IMG/VR virus record: IMGVR_UViG_3300023174_000121
Location: 21,947-85,946 of that record
Length of the DNA stretch: 64,000 bases
Source: a virus
Direction: 5' to 3' (one strand)
Below, piece by piece: positions 1-9,320 of the stretch. The stretch's first letter is position 1, and every line of letters starts with the position of its first letter. The notes under the pieces were generated by a model that saw only the letters and a program-made list of their open reading frames with translations, was not told the DNA's origin and made no database searches. Position numbers and translations under genes: made by a program.

Positions 1-876
1 ACAAATCCTGGATTTGATTATCTTGGAGCACACGTTTCATCTAATAGAGTATCTATCTATTTTTATAAAGGAGAACCAACATCACCTTTACCAAATAATA
101 CCGAAGGAAATAATTCATATTTGACAGGCAATGATTTTGGAACTTTGGAAGAGTTTTCTAAAAAAGATGCTAATTCTATTGCTAGACAAATTATTGAATT
201 GGTGGGATGGATTTATAGGGGCGAATTCGAATCGGGTCCAAGAGATGAAAATATTCGAACTGAAGTTGCAAAAACTGTAGAAGCACTACAAAAACTTAAT
301 TATAAAACACTCGGTTCAGGATTACTCTCTGCAACAGCAGATCAACTTGATACTTCTATAACTAAATTCAATTACATAAAGCCTGTTTTCTATGATAAAA
401 CAGATGAACAATACATATATGATACACAAGTCGCGAGCAAATTGGCTGCTGGACATGATATAGCAAGAACTGTATATAATGCTCAAACCGGAACATATGT
501 AGGCGGTGCACCAGCAAATGTGTTTGGATATGATTCTTTTGGAAGACCTATCTATGATTTAAATAATGATAATATGATTAATGATGCAGACTTTAAAACA
601 AGTCTTGCTGATATTCAAAAAATTATTCCTACAGCAACGGCGACAAATGTTGGAAATCTTGGAAGTTACGTTTCTTCTAATTCGGCTTATCCAGATTATA
701 TTTTGCGTGGATCAACCGCAACGTCTGGATCATCGGGTGCTTCAGGTGGAAGCACCGTTGTAGCTGGAAACAATAGTAATAATACAACAAATAATACTAC
801 TGTCGTTCGACAAGTATCTAGTGTTGATGTTTTAAGAGGAATGACTACTCAAACTGCACTTCCAGTAACTGGATAA
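1..876 (+). CDS. Virion structural protein, C-terminal part (5' end outside window)
   Basis: The frame is open from base 1, so the gene starts before the window; 291 residues are visible. It is a Ser/Thr/Asn/Gly-rich protein typical of phage fibre or neck proteins. Around visible residue 186 it has an EF-hand or dockerin-like calcium loop (DLNNDNMINDADF, with Asp/Asn at the ligand positions), followed by a low-complexity Ser/Gly/Asn linker. It is the only plus-strand gene at this end and converges on gp32. A TTG at 121 is not needed as a start. The exact virion role is unknown. Confidence 0.75.
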   Translation, partial: TNPGFDYLGAHVSSNRVSIYFYKGEPTSPLPNNTEGNNSYLTGNDFGTLEEFSKKDANSIARQIIELVGWIYRGEFESGPRDENIRTEVAKTVEALQKLNYKTLGSGLLSATADQLDTSITKFNYIKPVFYDKTDEQYIYDTQVASKLAAGHDIARTVYNAQTGTYVGGAPANVFGYDSFGRPIYDLNNDNMINDADFKTSLADIQKIIPTATATNVGNLGSYVSSNSAYPDYILRGSTATSGSSGASGGSTVVAGNNSNNTTNNTTVVRQVSSVDVLRGMTTQTALPVTG

Positions 877-900
877 AAAAAAGGAGAGCATTCGCTCTCC
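877..900 (-). terminator. Intrinsic terminator after gp32
   Basis: A 7-bp perfect stem (883-889 with 894-900) and a 4-nt loop. Read on the minus strand it is followed by eight T residues, so it is a strong terminator for gp32. In the plus direction the T tract is weak. Confidence 0.8.
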
Positions 901-923
901 TTTCACATAATATAAGTTTGAAA

Positions 924-1826
924 TTAGTCTTCTGCTAATTTCTCAAAGTAACTTAAAGATTCGTCATCGTCATCTTCTGATGCATCAGCAACAGTCTTCT
1001 TTGCTTTACTTGCTACTGGAGCTGCTGGTGCGCTCTTTGCAACGATAGAAGAGATTGAATCTCCATCGCTACCGCTATCAAGACCAAGAACTTTATTGAG
1101 TTTAGCTTTCAATTCGTCATACGATTTGAAATTCTTTGGATCAAGAAACTCTGACAATGCGTGTTCTTGTTTCCAAATGTTCTCAAGGTCATCATCATCT
1201 TGCGACAAAGGACCTGGACGATCAAACTCAGACTTGTCGTAGTTTTGATAGCCTTCAACTTTACGAATCTTCAGTTTGAAGTTAGCGCCTTCCCAAAGAT
1301 CGAATGGGTTCGTTGGTGCTTCATCTTCAAATTCAGGATTCATCAAATCGTTTAGCTTGTCGAAGATTTTCTTACCAAATTTATATAAAAATACTTTGCC
1401 TTCGTTCTCGGGATTAGAAGGATCTTTAATGACATAGATGTTGCTGATGTACTGCAACTTACGCTTCTGTTTACGCGCAACGTCTTTGTTTGAATCGATA
1501 CCAGAGTTCCAAAGAACAGTATTGTGTTCTGAGACTGGATCTTTTTTGTTTATTGATGTGAGGGAATTTTCAATATACCATCCACCTGGACCCTGAAAGG
1601 AGTGTGTATAATATTGAATCCAGGGAACGTCTTCGCCTTCTGGTGCAGGAAGAAAGCGGATTGTTGCGAAACCGTTGCCAGCTTTATCTACTGTGGGTTT
1701 CCAGAATCGAAGGTCTTCGTATGATTTTTTACCTTCTTCTTTGTTTGAGAGTTTAGAAACTTCTTGTGTTAGTTTCTCTAAGTCCTTGTTGCGGGACTTC
1801 TTTAGATCTGCAAATGATGATGCCAT
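924..1826 (-). CDS. 32: Single-stranded DNA-binding protein gp32
   Basis: A 300-aa homologue of T4 gp32. Visible matches are the core KAGNGFATIRFLP, the GPGGWYIENS segment, NPENEGKVFLYKFGKKIFDK and the WEGANFKLKI strand. It has a basic N-terminus for cooperative binding and an acidic tail (DDDDESLSYFEKLAED) that in T4 contacts other replication proteins. The protein has no cysteine, so the T4 zinc site (His plus three Cys) is absent; the corresponding stretch reads NKKDPVSEHNTVLW. It lies downstream of gp33, as in T4 (33-59-32). Confidence 0.95.
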   Translation of the reverse strand: MASSFADLKKSRNKDLEKLTQEVSKLSNKEEGKKSYEDLRFWKPTVDKAGNGFATIRFLPAPEGEDVPWIQYYTHSFQGPGGWYIENSLTSINKKDPVSEHNTVLWNSGIDSNKDVARKQKRKLQYISNIYVIKDPSNPENEGKVFLYKFGKKIFDKLNDLMNPEFEDEAPTNPFDLWEGANFKLKIRKVEGYQNYDKSEFDRPGPLSQDDDDLENIWKQEHALSEFLDPKNFKSYDELKAKLNKVLGLDSGSDGDSISSIVAKSAPAAPVASKAKKTVADASEDDDDESLSYFEKLAED

Positions 1827-1863
1827 AGTATGTTACCTCGTATTGAAATGTATAAATGTGTAT

Positions 1864-2028
1864 TTACTGCGTACTTAAAGTATATGTAGATTTCTCTACA
1901 ACTTTATTTATAAGGCTTTGTGCCTTATTCTTTGGCAATACTAATGCACAAAGTGTTTTGTTGCTTTTAGTCTTAGTATTGAGTTGTCGTTTTGTTGGAG
2001 TTGTTGATTGTAGAAGAACTGGAATCAT
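1864..2028 (-). CDS. Small protein of unknown function between gp33 block and gp32
   Basis: A 54-aa ORF starting at the ATG that overlaps the stop of the preceding gene (ATGA), which suggests translational coupling. It is Lys/Thr/Leu rich with no membrane segment or recognised motif. The gp32 late promoter lies within its coding sequence. Overlap and composition support it as real, but the family is not recognised. Confidence 0.5.
   Translation of the reverse strand: MIPVLLQSTTPTKRQLNTKTKSNKTLCALVLPKNKAQSLINKVVEKSTYTLSTQ
1905..1912 (-). promoter_or_regulatory. T4-type late promoter box upstream of gp32
   Basis: TATAAATA on the minus strand, about 80 bp before the gp32 start. It matches the T4 late consensus exactly. 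It lies inside the upstream 54-aa ORF. Confidence 0.6.
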
Positions 2029-2453
2029 TGCTCTTCGATTTTCAATGGACCAGAAACATTGATTTCGCAATCAACAGACACCCATCCATCTTGCTCTAAT
2101 CCCCATGTACCATCTTCTTCATATATTGAATTGAATGCTTCTCTATCTTCTTCTGGCATGTTGCTTGGAAATTCCCAATCTTCCCAAACACCATCTTGTG
2201 TTTCGAAATCATATACATCACCAAAGTCTTCGTATAGATCAGTTCCGACATCCGAATGATATGATGCTAACCATTGTTCGATAGTATAATCATCTGGTGC
2301 TGGTACTGTAAACGTTCCCCATCGCCAACCCATGTTTTGTTGAACCATGTAGTCGCCTTTTCTCCAATAACAAATGTCATTGATGCACTTTTTGTGTTCT
2401 GGAGTAATTACCCAAACTCTGTCATTTACTTCTGGTTCCATAAGTTTAATCAT
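2025..2453 (-). CDS. Acidic protein of unknown function in the gp59 position
   Basis: A 142-aa acidic, Trp-rich protein (several WRWG, WEDW and DGW segments). It overlaps the end of the gp33-like gene by 8 bp and lies between gp33 and gp32. In T4 that place is held by gp59, the helicase loader, but length and sequence do not match gp59. Function unknown. Confidence 0.7.
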   Translation of the reverse strand: MIKLMEPEVNDRVWVITPEHKKCINDICYWRKGDYMVQQNMGWRWGTFTVPAPDDYTIEQWLASYHSDVGTDLYEDFGDVYDFETQDGVWEDWEFPSNMPEEDREAFNSIYEEDGTWGLEQDGWVSVDCEINVSGPLKIEEQ

Positions 2454-2685
2454 CCTCTTCTAGTGGTAATCTTGCTTTTTGTGGAATCAATCTAGCTTTC
2501 ATTGCTTCGCTTTCAATCGTCGCTTTCATCTTTGGCGTAATGAGTGCTGCCGCAGTTTCTACTTCGATTTTCTTCCGTTCGCAATATTCTAGAATTGTGT
2601 CTAACATTGTAATCGGTTGTAGCTGTTTTTGCAAGGATTTGATTTCTCCTTCAAACTCTTTCTGAGTTAGAATTTTAAGATTCAT
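2446..2685 (-). CDS. 33: Late-transcription co-activator, gp33-like
   Basis: A 79-aa protein whose core (ILEYCERKKIEVETAAALI, then KMKATIESEA) resembles gp33 of T4-like phages. gp33 bridges the RNA polymerase flap and the sliding clamp to activate late promoters. The short C-terminal hydrophobic/acidic tail (RLPLEEDD) is where such proteins contact the clamp. The start has AGGAAAACT before ATG. The order 33-(x)-32 is as in T4. The homology call rests on short similarity plus synteny. Confidence 0.65.
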   Translation of the reverse strand: MNLKILTQKEFEGEIKSLQKQLQPITMLDTILEYCERKKIEVETAAALITPKMKATIESEAMKARLIPQKARLPLEEDD

Positions 2686-2709
2686 AGTTTTCCTATTGAA
2701 GAAAGGACA

Positions 2710-2738
2710 AGTATAACAGACTCTTACGCTGAAGTCAA
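2710..2738 (-). promoter_or_regulatory. Sigma70-like promoter for the gp33/gp32 operon
   Basis: TTGACT (2738-2733), 17-bp spacer, TATACT (2715-2710) on the minus strand, 24 bp before the gp33 start. The -35 lies in the last codons of the upstream glycosyltransferase gene. Confidence 0.75.
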
Positions 2739-3710
2739 CATTGCGTTTACCACGCGAGTGTAATCTTGCCAGACACTCTCTTTGCTATACGTTTTATATA
2801 ATGGCTCTAGAGGAGTAGTTCCATTTGCAATAATCTGCTTGATACTACTATTCTCAATCAATACGCTTGGTTCCAGATCCCAATAGTTCCGCATCTGATG
2901 GCTTCTTGTTACCGCGATTGGTCGCTTCGCTGCCAATGCATAGTCTGGGCTGCTTGCTAATCCGCATCCATCTAAGTAATCATAGAAATAACAATTAATT
3001 GTGTTTTGTGCTAATAGATCGATAATTTGTTGCGTATCTAAAAGGTCGTGCGTAATAATAACATCAATTCCTGGTTTTGTGATGATTTGCTTCACTTCGT
3101 TTGCGCGAGCATATGCATTGCTGCCTTTGTAACCGTGAATCAAATCTTCATAGAATCCTAAAGGAATATGCAATCTTAGTGTTGCTTCATCAAACTCTTC
3201 TTGCACCTTATGTGCGAGTCTAGCGATACCTTTGTGTGGAGGTCCGAAGCCTTGAAATCCAATGATTGGTTTTTCTGGTTCAACATAAGATACTGTTGGT
3301 GCTCCGGGCAATAAACGATTCGTTGTAAATACATGCTTCGTTTCTTTCACGCTAGGATCATCTGCGATGATAAATTGCCAACCATGATTTGCTTCTGGTC
3401 TAAACGAATCAGCGATTGGCTGACTCATATCATGCATGATTCTCGCATGTTTGATATGTGGAAATGGCGCTCGCATTTGAGGATGATCCATCCACGGAGT
3501 AGTACCTGGAGCATAATTGTAAATGACAACTTGCGGATCAAACGACAAAATTCTTTCTTGCGTTTCATGCATACTATCTGTGTAGATCATATCGAAATGC
3601 AATCCTGGATGTTGCAATAGCACTTTACCCGTAACGTCACCCATCAAGCCAATTCCACAAGCAGCTTTTGCTCCAAGTGTTTGTGTAACAAATAGAACTT
3701 TAGTTTTCAT
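2724..3710 (-). CDS. Glycosyltransferase-like protein (GT-B type)
   Basis: A 328-aa protein starting KVLFVTQTLGAKAACGIG, an N-terminal Rossmann strand with a Gly-rich loop typical of GT-B enzymes. The C-terminal half has the usual nucleotide-sugar domain pattern (GFQGFGPPHKGI, then IITHDLL...YDYLDGCGLASSPDYALAAKRPIAV). It resembles the product at 4672-5616 in its C-terminal half (SSPDYALAAKRPIAV versus SVDRALASRKPFGV), so the two are probably distant paralogues. ATGA overlap with the epimerase gene shows one operon. Acceptor unknown. Confidence 0.7.
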   Translation of the reverse strand: MKTKVLFVTQTLGAKAACGIGLMGDVTGKVLLQHPGLHFDMIYTDSMHETQERILSFDPQVVIYNYAPGTTPWMDHPQMRAPFPHIKHARIMHDMSQPIADSFRPEANHGWQFIIADDPSVKETKHVFTTNRLLPGAPTVSYVEPEKPIIGFQGFGPPHKGIARLAHKVQEEFDEATLRLHIPLGFYEDLIHGYKGSNAYARANEVKQIITKPGIDVIITHDLLDTQQIIDLLAQNTINCYFYDYLDGCGLASSPDYALAAKRPIAVTRSHQMRNYWDLEPSVLIENSSIKQIIANGTTPLEPLYKTYSKESVWQDYTRVVNAMLTSA

Positions 3711-4675
3711 TTTTGTTTTCCCACTTGCTCATAAATCCAGCCGTATGTAGTCTCTAGACCTTCGCGAAGATTTTGTTCTGGAGACCAATTCAATTTTTCT
3801 GCGATCAATTCATTGTTGCTATTGCGACCACGAACGCCAGTCGGACCATCAATGTGTTTCTTACGAATTGTCTTGCCAGCAATTTTCGCAACAAGATCGA
3901 CCGTATCATTAATGCTAATCATTTGATCTGCGCCAATGTTTACTGGACCATGAAATGTTTCACTCTGCATCAAACGGCGAACAGCTTCAACGCATTCTCC
4001 AATGTATAGAAAACTTCTTGTTTGTTCTCCGTCACCCCAAATTTCAATTTCATCACCGTCTTTTGCTTTTGCAATCTTTCTACAAACAGCAGCAGGAAAC
4101 TTTTCTTTACCGCCATCCCATGTGCCGTACGGACCAAAGATATTGTGAAACCGTGCTACTTTGTTTTGCATTCCATGTTGACGATTATATGCATGGAATA
4201 GTCTCTCTGAGAATAGTTTCTCCCAACCATACTCTGAGTCTGGATGTGCTGGATAAGCACTTGCTTCTCTGCAGTCTGGATTCTCATTCGTAGACTGCAA
4301 CTCTTCGTTATAGACGCAAGCACTACTACTAAAAAATACTTTTTTGATTCCCATCTCTTTGCATCGATGGAGTACGTTTAGATTAATGCTTGCGCTATTA
4401 TGCATAACGTCTGCGTCATAAAGATTCGTATTGATGTATCCAGCACCACCCATGTCTGCAGCCAGCTGATACACTTCATCGAAATGTCTATTGATGACAC
4501 GCCGAACTTCGCTTTGTTCTGTTAGATCCGCAAGAAAAAATTCATCTGCATTTAGATTTTTATATTCGTGTGTTTTCTTATCTGCAGCACGGACATAATA
4601 ACCTTCACTCTTCAGTCGGCTAACCATATGCCCGCCGATGAATCCTCCACCACCTAATACTAATGCATTTTTCAT
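3707..4675 (-). CDS. GDP-mannose 3,5-epimerase-like NAD-dependent epimerase
   Basis: A 322-aa extended short-chain dehydrogenase. It has the NAD loop GGGGFIGG (8-15), the segment LAADMGGAGYI, SSSACVY (116-122) carrying a Cys at the position of the GME catalytic cysteine, YGWEK (Tyr149, Lys153), RFHNIFGPYGTW and GVRGRNS. This set is characteristic of GDP-mannose 3,5-epimerases, which make GDP-L-galactose or GDP-gulose. With GMD at 8209 it points to two branches from GDP-mannose. Flanking genes are glycosyltransferase-like. Confidence 0.85.
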   Translation of the reverse strand: MKNALVLGGGGFIGGHMVSRLKSEGYYVRAADKKTHEYKNLNADEFFLADLTEQSEVRRVINRHFDEVYQLAADMGGAGYINTNLYDADVMHNSASINLNVLHRCKEMGIKKVFFSSSACVYNEELQSTNENPDCREASAYPAHPDSEYGWEKLFSERLFHAYNRQHGMQNKVARFHNIFGPYGTWDGGKEKFPAAVCRKIAKAKDGDEIEIWGDGEQTRSFLYIGECVEAVRRLMQSETFHGPVNIGADQMISINDTVDLVAKIAGKTIRKKHIDGPTGVRGRNSNNELIAEKLNWSPEQNLREGLETTYGWIYEQVGKQK

Positions 4676-5616
4676 TTTTCGATTATATCCTCATAAAGAT
4701 TTAAAAGATTAGTTGGATTCCATGCGTCATAGAATTCCTGAAGTGGCTCAACACCAGCAGTAATTATATCTTTAATTGATACTTTTGTCAAATCATTAAA
4801 ATCTCTTCTCACATGTGAAAGGAAACTAGAATGATTCACACCAAAAGGCTTTCTTGATGCTAATGCACGATCAACAGATCCAGAGACACCAGGAACATCT
4901 GGCGTCTGATACCAATAAAGATTGATATCATTTTGATTTAGCCATGAGATTAGATTTCTTTTTGAGAGAAAATCTCTAGTGAAATTAATTTTCACATTGC
5001 TATTTGCAAGTTCCAAACATTGATCCACTAATGCGCCAGAGAGTTTTCCGCTTGGATCAACAAACACTCCATCAGAAACATGCAGATTTAGAATTACATC
5101 TTCTGTGAATTGTTCATTGATTAATCGAATCAATGTTGGCAAGTCTTTAGTTCGATTACCAATTCCACTAGTTCCAATTCGAATCGTTCCTTCGGGCTTG
5201 CTATATTGAATGTCATCATAGTATGTAATTGGAGGAATTCCAGCAAACTCGCCCGATGCAAGAAAATCATTATGACCAGCATTTGGATCTGTATGTATGT
5301 AATGATCAACACCAGTGAATGTGTTTAGATGCTCATGCCCAAAGATTACAATCTGCTTTACAAGACCAGAATTTTTAATTGGACGAGTGATTCCACTATT
5401 CAACCAATTCATTGTGTGTGGATGATGATTGTAGATGATTGCTACTGTATTATTTTCTTCGTTTTCTATGTGATTGAACAAATCATCTTTGTTGTTTGTC
5501 GCAAGAAAAGTAAATTCGTATTTCTTTGAAGTCTTTAAAATTTCGAAGACAGAATCAGCATATTGATAGATGCCACACTCTTTAGATTCACCAGTAACTA
5601 ATAATACATTTTTCAT
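4672..5616 (-). CDS. Glycosyltransferase-like protein (GT-B type)
   Basis: A 314-aa protein with N-terminal VLLVTGESKECGIYQYADSVF, resembling the start of GT4-type enzymes acting on nucleotide sugars. The C-terminal half (GTSGIGNRTKDLPTLI, then WYQTPDVPGVSGSVDRALA) is the likely donor domain. It overlaps both neighbours by 4 bp (ATGA). Substrate unknown. Confidence 0.65.
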   Translation of the reverse strand: MKNVLLVTGESKECGIYQYADSVFEILKTSKKYEFTFLATNNKDDLFNHIENEENNTVAIIYNHHPHTMNWLNSGITRPIKNSGLVKQIVIFGHEHLNTFTGVDHYIHTDPNAGHNDFLASGEFAGIPPITYYDDIQYSKPEGTIRIGTSGIGNRTKDLPTLIRLINEQFTEDVILNLHVSDGVFVDPSGKLSGALVDQCLELANSNVKINFTRDFLSKRNLISWLNQNDINLYWYQTPDVPGVSGSVDRALASRKPFGVNHSSFLSHVRRDFNDLTKVSIKDIITAGVEPLQEFYDAWNPTNLLNLYEDIIEK

Positions 5617-6530
5617 TCAAATAACTCCACAGTGGGCTTTTTATAATTTGCATATGATGGGTATTGTATCAAATTTTCACAGATTTCAATTGCTTTCGTA
5701 TCATCAACAGTATCACTAAAAAATGAATTCGCTAAGTATTCTCCTTCACCCATCAAACAATCTCTCATCTTATGCGAAAAGCACATGAACGTCTTTTGAT
5801 AGTTATTCATGTTTTCTTTGATATGTGCATAAGTGAATGGACCACTATTCTTACCAATAATCAACTTAACGAACATGCTTAGAAATGCAATTTGATTTAG
5901 ATTTCCAGTAGGAGCAGAAAACAAATAATCAGTACATGTTACGTTTGGCAAATCAACATCAACTTTATGTGTAATGAGAAACTCTTTTTCTGGAAACTTT
6001 GTAGCAAGTCCAATAATAATATTTCGCATATCACCCATGCTACTTTGTTCGCTTTGTTGAACGCCGTTACAAACTAAAATGATTTCTTTAGGATCAACTC
6101 TAAACAAATAGTTATTTGCTTCTGTAAGATCAAACTTTCTAAAATCTATAGAAGGATGATAGTATGAATAATCACCCTTCATTTCTAAATTCAATGCTTG
6201 ATAGAATTCTTTCCACATGTCATGCAAACAATAAAAGTTTGCATGATCCTTTTCTTTTAGATGTTTACCAATCCAGCAACCAACCCAAGTGTTGATGTAA
6301 AGAATGTTCTCTACTTGTGCGAGTGGAGTAAACGTACCAATCGGATGAATTGAACTTAAAGAAACATGCTCACAATTCAAATCCGAAACAATGTTCGGAT
6401 GATTATCATGAGCATATCTAAAAGTTACTCCGTTGGGATATCTGCTAATGATATCCCTAACGTATTCCTTATTAATGAAACAGTCACCATTTCTCCAACG
6501 ATTGAAGAATGTTATGTTGGTGATGTTCAT
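5613..6530 (-). CDS. GT9-like glycosyltransferase-related protein, function uncertain
   Basis: A 305-aa protein in the sugar operon, overlapping both neighbours by 4 bp. A segment LIIGKNSGPFTYAHI resembles the donor-site motif of GT9 (heptosyltransferase-like) proteins, and EFLITHKVDVDLPNV fits a Rossmann half. Identity as an enzyme is inferred from context and fold pattern. Confidence 0.5.
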   Translation of the reverse strand: MNITNITFFNRWRNGDCFINKEYVRDIISRYPNGVTFRYAHDNHPNIVSDLNCEHVSLSSIHPIGTFTPLAQVENILYINTWVGCWIGKHLKEKDHANFYCLHDMWKEFYQALNLEMKGDYSYYHPSIDFRKFDLTEANNYLFRVDPKEIILVCNGVQQSEQSSMGDMRNIIIGLATKFPEKEFLITHKVDVDLPNVTCTDYLFSAPTGNLNQIAFLSMFVKLIIGKNSGPFTYAHIKENMNNYQKTFMCFSHKMRDCLMGEGEYLANSFFSDTVDDTKAIEICENLIQYPSYANYKKPTVELFE

Positions 6531-7756
6531 TTAGAGATGATTTCGAAGATTGGACAAGGAACAATAAACGCTCCACCTCCATCTAAAAATGCTTTCTCTC
6601 TTACTTGAAATTCGCTAATGAAGTGCCAAGGCAACACCAATGCATAGTCTGGTTTTGCTTTTCGCATTTCTTCTTCGCTAATGATGGGAATGTTTGATCC
6701 GATTGTTTTGTAACCAAACTTATATGGACTACGTTCTGCAATTGCTTTAACATGTGTATTGTCAATGCCAAAGTATTGAAGAAGTGTATTACCTTTGGTG
6801 CTTGCGCCATAGCCATATACGCTCTTACCGCTATGCTTTGCTTTCTCAATGAATTCAAGAACATCAATTTTCAAATCATCAAGTCGGTGCTTGAATGAAT
6901 TCCAAATGACTGGACTTGAAATGTCTACCACATTGTTCTCATAGTTTAGAATTGTTTCGACACGATAGTCGCAAACATCACGCAAAGGTGAGCTGCCGAA
7001 ACTACTGACTGGCGCACTTTCTTTTTGGAAATAAATTCTAAAACTTCCGCCGTTGGTGTCATTCAAACTACAGTCAACAACTTTAAAGCCATGCTGAGAG
7101 AACAACTTGTTAATACTCTTCAGATCATAGTAATAAACATGCTCATGGCAAATGTTATCAAATGCTAGTTGATTAATCATCAAAGGAGTATAACTCATTT
7201 GAAGAACTGCAACACCATCATCATCAAGAACATCATACATGTCTTGAACAAATGGATGCGGATCATCTAGGTCATAAAACATTGCAATGCAAGTAATGAC
7301 TTTTGCTTTCTTGCCAGAAAATCCAGCTTCAATCCATGCATCTTTGCTAAAGTAATCTTGCACAACTGTTGCGACTTTGCTGCTCTCTGCATAGAATGAA
7401 TCGTCGCAAGGATCGATACCAACTTTTTTTAGATTATCTGGAACAGCTTTCAATAGAGTTCCGTCATTACATGCAATGTCAAGCCAAACGTCATTGTCTT
7501 TCAACTTAACGCGGGATGTGATTTCTTTTACGATACCTTGCAATTCAAGCGTCATGCTTGTATTGATTGCACTACGATACCAATACCTACCCCACATAGT
7601 AGATGGTGGTGCAATGTCTGCTGGATTCAAGCGTGGTGCGCCCAACTCTTCGTCAAGATACAAATCTAGACTATACTTTTGGCGACCTTCCATTTCGCTA
7701 TCATCTTTGATGAAATCACTTACATAATGATTTCCAAGTTCAAGTAATTTTTTCAT
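6527..7756 (-). CDS. Sugar C-methyltransferase (TylC3/NovU-type), N-terminal zinc domain reduced
   Basis: Class I SAM methyltransferase with DIACNDGTLL as SAM motif, HEH in CHEHVYYYDL, and the C-terminal Methyltransf_14 domain (GYGASTKGNTLLQYFG). Family members methylate C-3 or C-5 of 4-keto-deoxysugars bound to nucleotides, fitting the GMD product. GGAG six bases before the ATG at 7756 supports a 409-aa start rather than the longer ORF to 7786. The usual N-terminal cysteine zinc cluster is missing. It overlaps the upstream gene by 17 bp. Confidence 0.85.
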   Translation of the reverse strand: MKKLLELGNHYVSDFIKDDSEMEGRQKYSLDLYLDEELGAPRLNPADIAPPSTMWGRYWYRSAINTSMTLELQGIVKEITSRVKLKDNDVWLDIACNDGTLLKAVPDNLKKVGIDPCDDSFYAESSKVATVVQDYFSKDAWIEAGFSGKKAKVITCIAMFYDLDDPHPFVQDMYDVLDDDGVAVLQMSYTPLMINQLAFDNICHEHVYYYDLKSINKLFSQHGFKVVDCSLNDTNGGSFRIYFQKESAPVSSFGSSPLRDVCDYRVETILNYENNVVDISSPVIWNSFKHRLDDLKIDVLEFIEKAKHSGKSVYGYGASTKGNTLLQYFGIDNTHVKAIAERSPYKFGYKTIGSNIPIISEEEMRKAKPDYALVLPWHFISEFQVREKAFLDGGGAFIVPCPIFEIISK

Positions 7757-8234
7757 TAGTTTCTCCATGGTAAGACTTTTCTTCAATCAATTCAGAATTG
7801 CAAAGTAGATTAATTTCTTTCTTAATTCTTGCACGTTCATCATTAGTTTTTGGAATCAATCTAGCGACATTGATAAAGTGTTCGCCATAAGATTGTGCAG
7901 CAATCAGATCACGAATATCATCTTCAAGATTCCAGATTTTGTAATTGACAACAAACAGTTCATTGAAAAGTTTATTAACAGTATCTTTCGTTTGCTTGTA
8001 TATATCTAGGGAAATTAAAAGACGATGTTCTTTATCAATATTGATTAGCTTCGCTTCATCTTTGATTTCAATCATTTTGATTTGAAGAATCGTAATTCGA
8101 TCAAACAAATCACCAATGCTTCCAGGAATATACACAGCTCCAGCAGGTGGAGATTTGATTAGAGTTTTTTCCAATGAACCAAATTCTCTTTTGTAAACTG
8201 TTTTACCTTTATCTGGACTTTCGTAGATTTGCAT
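7740..8234 (-). CDS. DUF6165 family protein
   Basis: A 164-aa protein with the family signature [30 protein letters not shown] and a C-terminal EEKSY. DUF6165 proteins occur in polysaccharide and sugar-modification loci of bacteria and phages; biochemical role unknown. GGAGAAACAAAAAA before ATG at 8234 sets the start. It overlaps gmd by 26 bp. Confidence 0.8.
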   Translation of the reverse strand: MQIYESPDKGKTVYKREFGSLEKTLIKSPPAGAVYIPGSIGDLFDRITILQIKMIEIKDEAKLINIDKEHRLLISLDIYKQTKDTVNKLFNELFVVNYKIWNLEDDIRDLIAAQSYGEHFINVARLIPKTNDERARIKKEINLLCNSELIEEKSYHGETNEKIT

Positions 8235-9252
8235 TTTTTTGTTTCTCCATTTCACTTTCACACATTTCGAATACCAAGTCTTTGAACGTGTACTCTGGCT
8301 TCCAGTCTAACACTTTCTTAGCTTTACTGCAATCACCGAAAATTGTTGGCACTTCTGCGGGACGATAGAAGTCTTTATTAACTTCAATAATTTTCGCACC
8401 AGTAGAAACATTGATACCGATTTCGCTAAGACCTTCGCCACGCCATTCAATTTTGAATCCGAGATACTCTGCAACATCTTCGCAAAAATCGCGAACCGAA
8501 TGCTCTTCATCGCTGGAGATAACATAGTCATCTGGTTTATCTTGTTGTAGCATCGCCCACATTGCACGGACATAATCTTTAGCGTGACCCCAATCACGGC
8601 GAGCATTTAGATTACCTAATTGAAGAATTGATTGCAAGCCTAGATGGGTACGAATCATTCCCTGAACGATCTTTCGAGTAACGAACTCTGGTCCACGTCG
8701 CGGACTTTCATGATTGAATAGAATGCCATTACATGCGAAGAGATTAAAACTTTCGCGATAGTTTACAACAATCCAGTAGCCGTAGAGTTTAGCAACAGCA
8801 TATGGCGAGCGTGGATAGAATGGTGTGGCTTCAGTTTGTGGAGTCTCTTTTACTTTGCCATACAATTCACTTGTTGATGCTTGATAAAATTTTACTTGTT
8901 TCTCTTTTGAGAGAGTCTTAACTGCTTCAAGCAATTTTAAAACACCGATTGCGTTTGCGTCACCAGTGTATGTTGGGCAATCATAGCTTACGCTAACGTG
9001 GCTTTGTGCGCCGAGATTATAAACCTCATCTGGCTTCACTTTAAAAACAATAGACTCTAGATTTGCAGAATCAGTCAAATCGCCATAATGAAGTTTAAGT
9101 CTATGTTGAATGAATTCAATGTTGCCGGCATTGATTCCTGTACTTGAACGTCTAACAATTCCATGAACTTCGTATCCTTTATCAAGTAGAAGTTCTGCGA
9201 GATAGCTTCCGTCTTGACCAGTAATACCAGTAATCAATGCAACTTTACTCAT
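8209..9252 (-). CDS. gmd: GDP-mannose 4,6-dehydratase
   Basis: A 347-aa enzyme with NADP loop [12 protein letters not shown] (9-20), RRSST, catalytic STSELYG (126-132), Tyr151 and Lys155 in YAVAK, and NHESPRRG. It converts GDP-D-mannose to GDP-4-keto-6-deoxy-D-mannose, precursor of fucose, rhamnose and other deoxysugars. First gene of the minus-strand sugar operon that runs to 2724. Full length, all active-site residues present. Confidence 0.97.
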   Translation of the reverse strand: MSKVALITGITGQDGSYLAELLLDKGYEVHGIVRRSSTGINAGNIEFIQHRLKLHYGDLTDSANLESIVFKVKPDEVYNLGAQSHVSVSYDCPTYTGDANAIGVLKLLEAVKTLSKEKQVKFYQASTSELYGKVKETPQTEATPFYPRSPYAVAKLYGYWIVVNYRESFNLFACNGILFNHESPRRGPEFVTRKIVQGMIRTHLGLQSILQLGNLNARRDWGHAKDYVRAMWAMLQQDKPDDYVISSDEEHSVRDFCEDVAEYLGFKIEWRGEGLSEIGINVSTGAKIIEVNKDFYRPAEVPTIFGDCSKAKKVLDWKPEYTFKDLVFEMCESEMEKQKNANLRKSR

Positions 9253-9320
9253 AATTTTTCACCTCTAAAGAAAAACATTATTCTAACATACAACTATATA
9301 TCTAGCAAATTTTCTCAAAC

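Noticed and set aside
1161-1355. 64-aa plus ORF inside gp32
   Set aside because: Shadow of the gp32 coding sequence.
2025-2453. gp59 helicase loader
   Set aside because: Position fits, but length (142 versus about 217 aa) and composition do not.
9280-9309. Sigma70-like promoter for gmd (TTTGCT, 18 bp, TAGAAT)
   Set aside because: -35 too weak to list beside the clear promoters, though some promoter must exist here.
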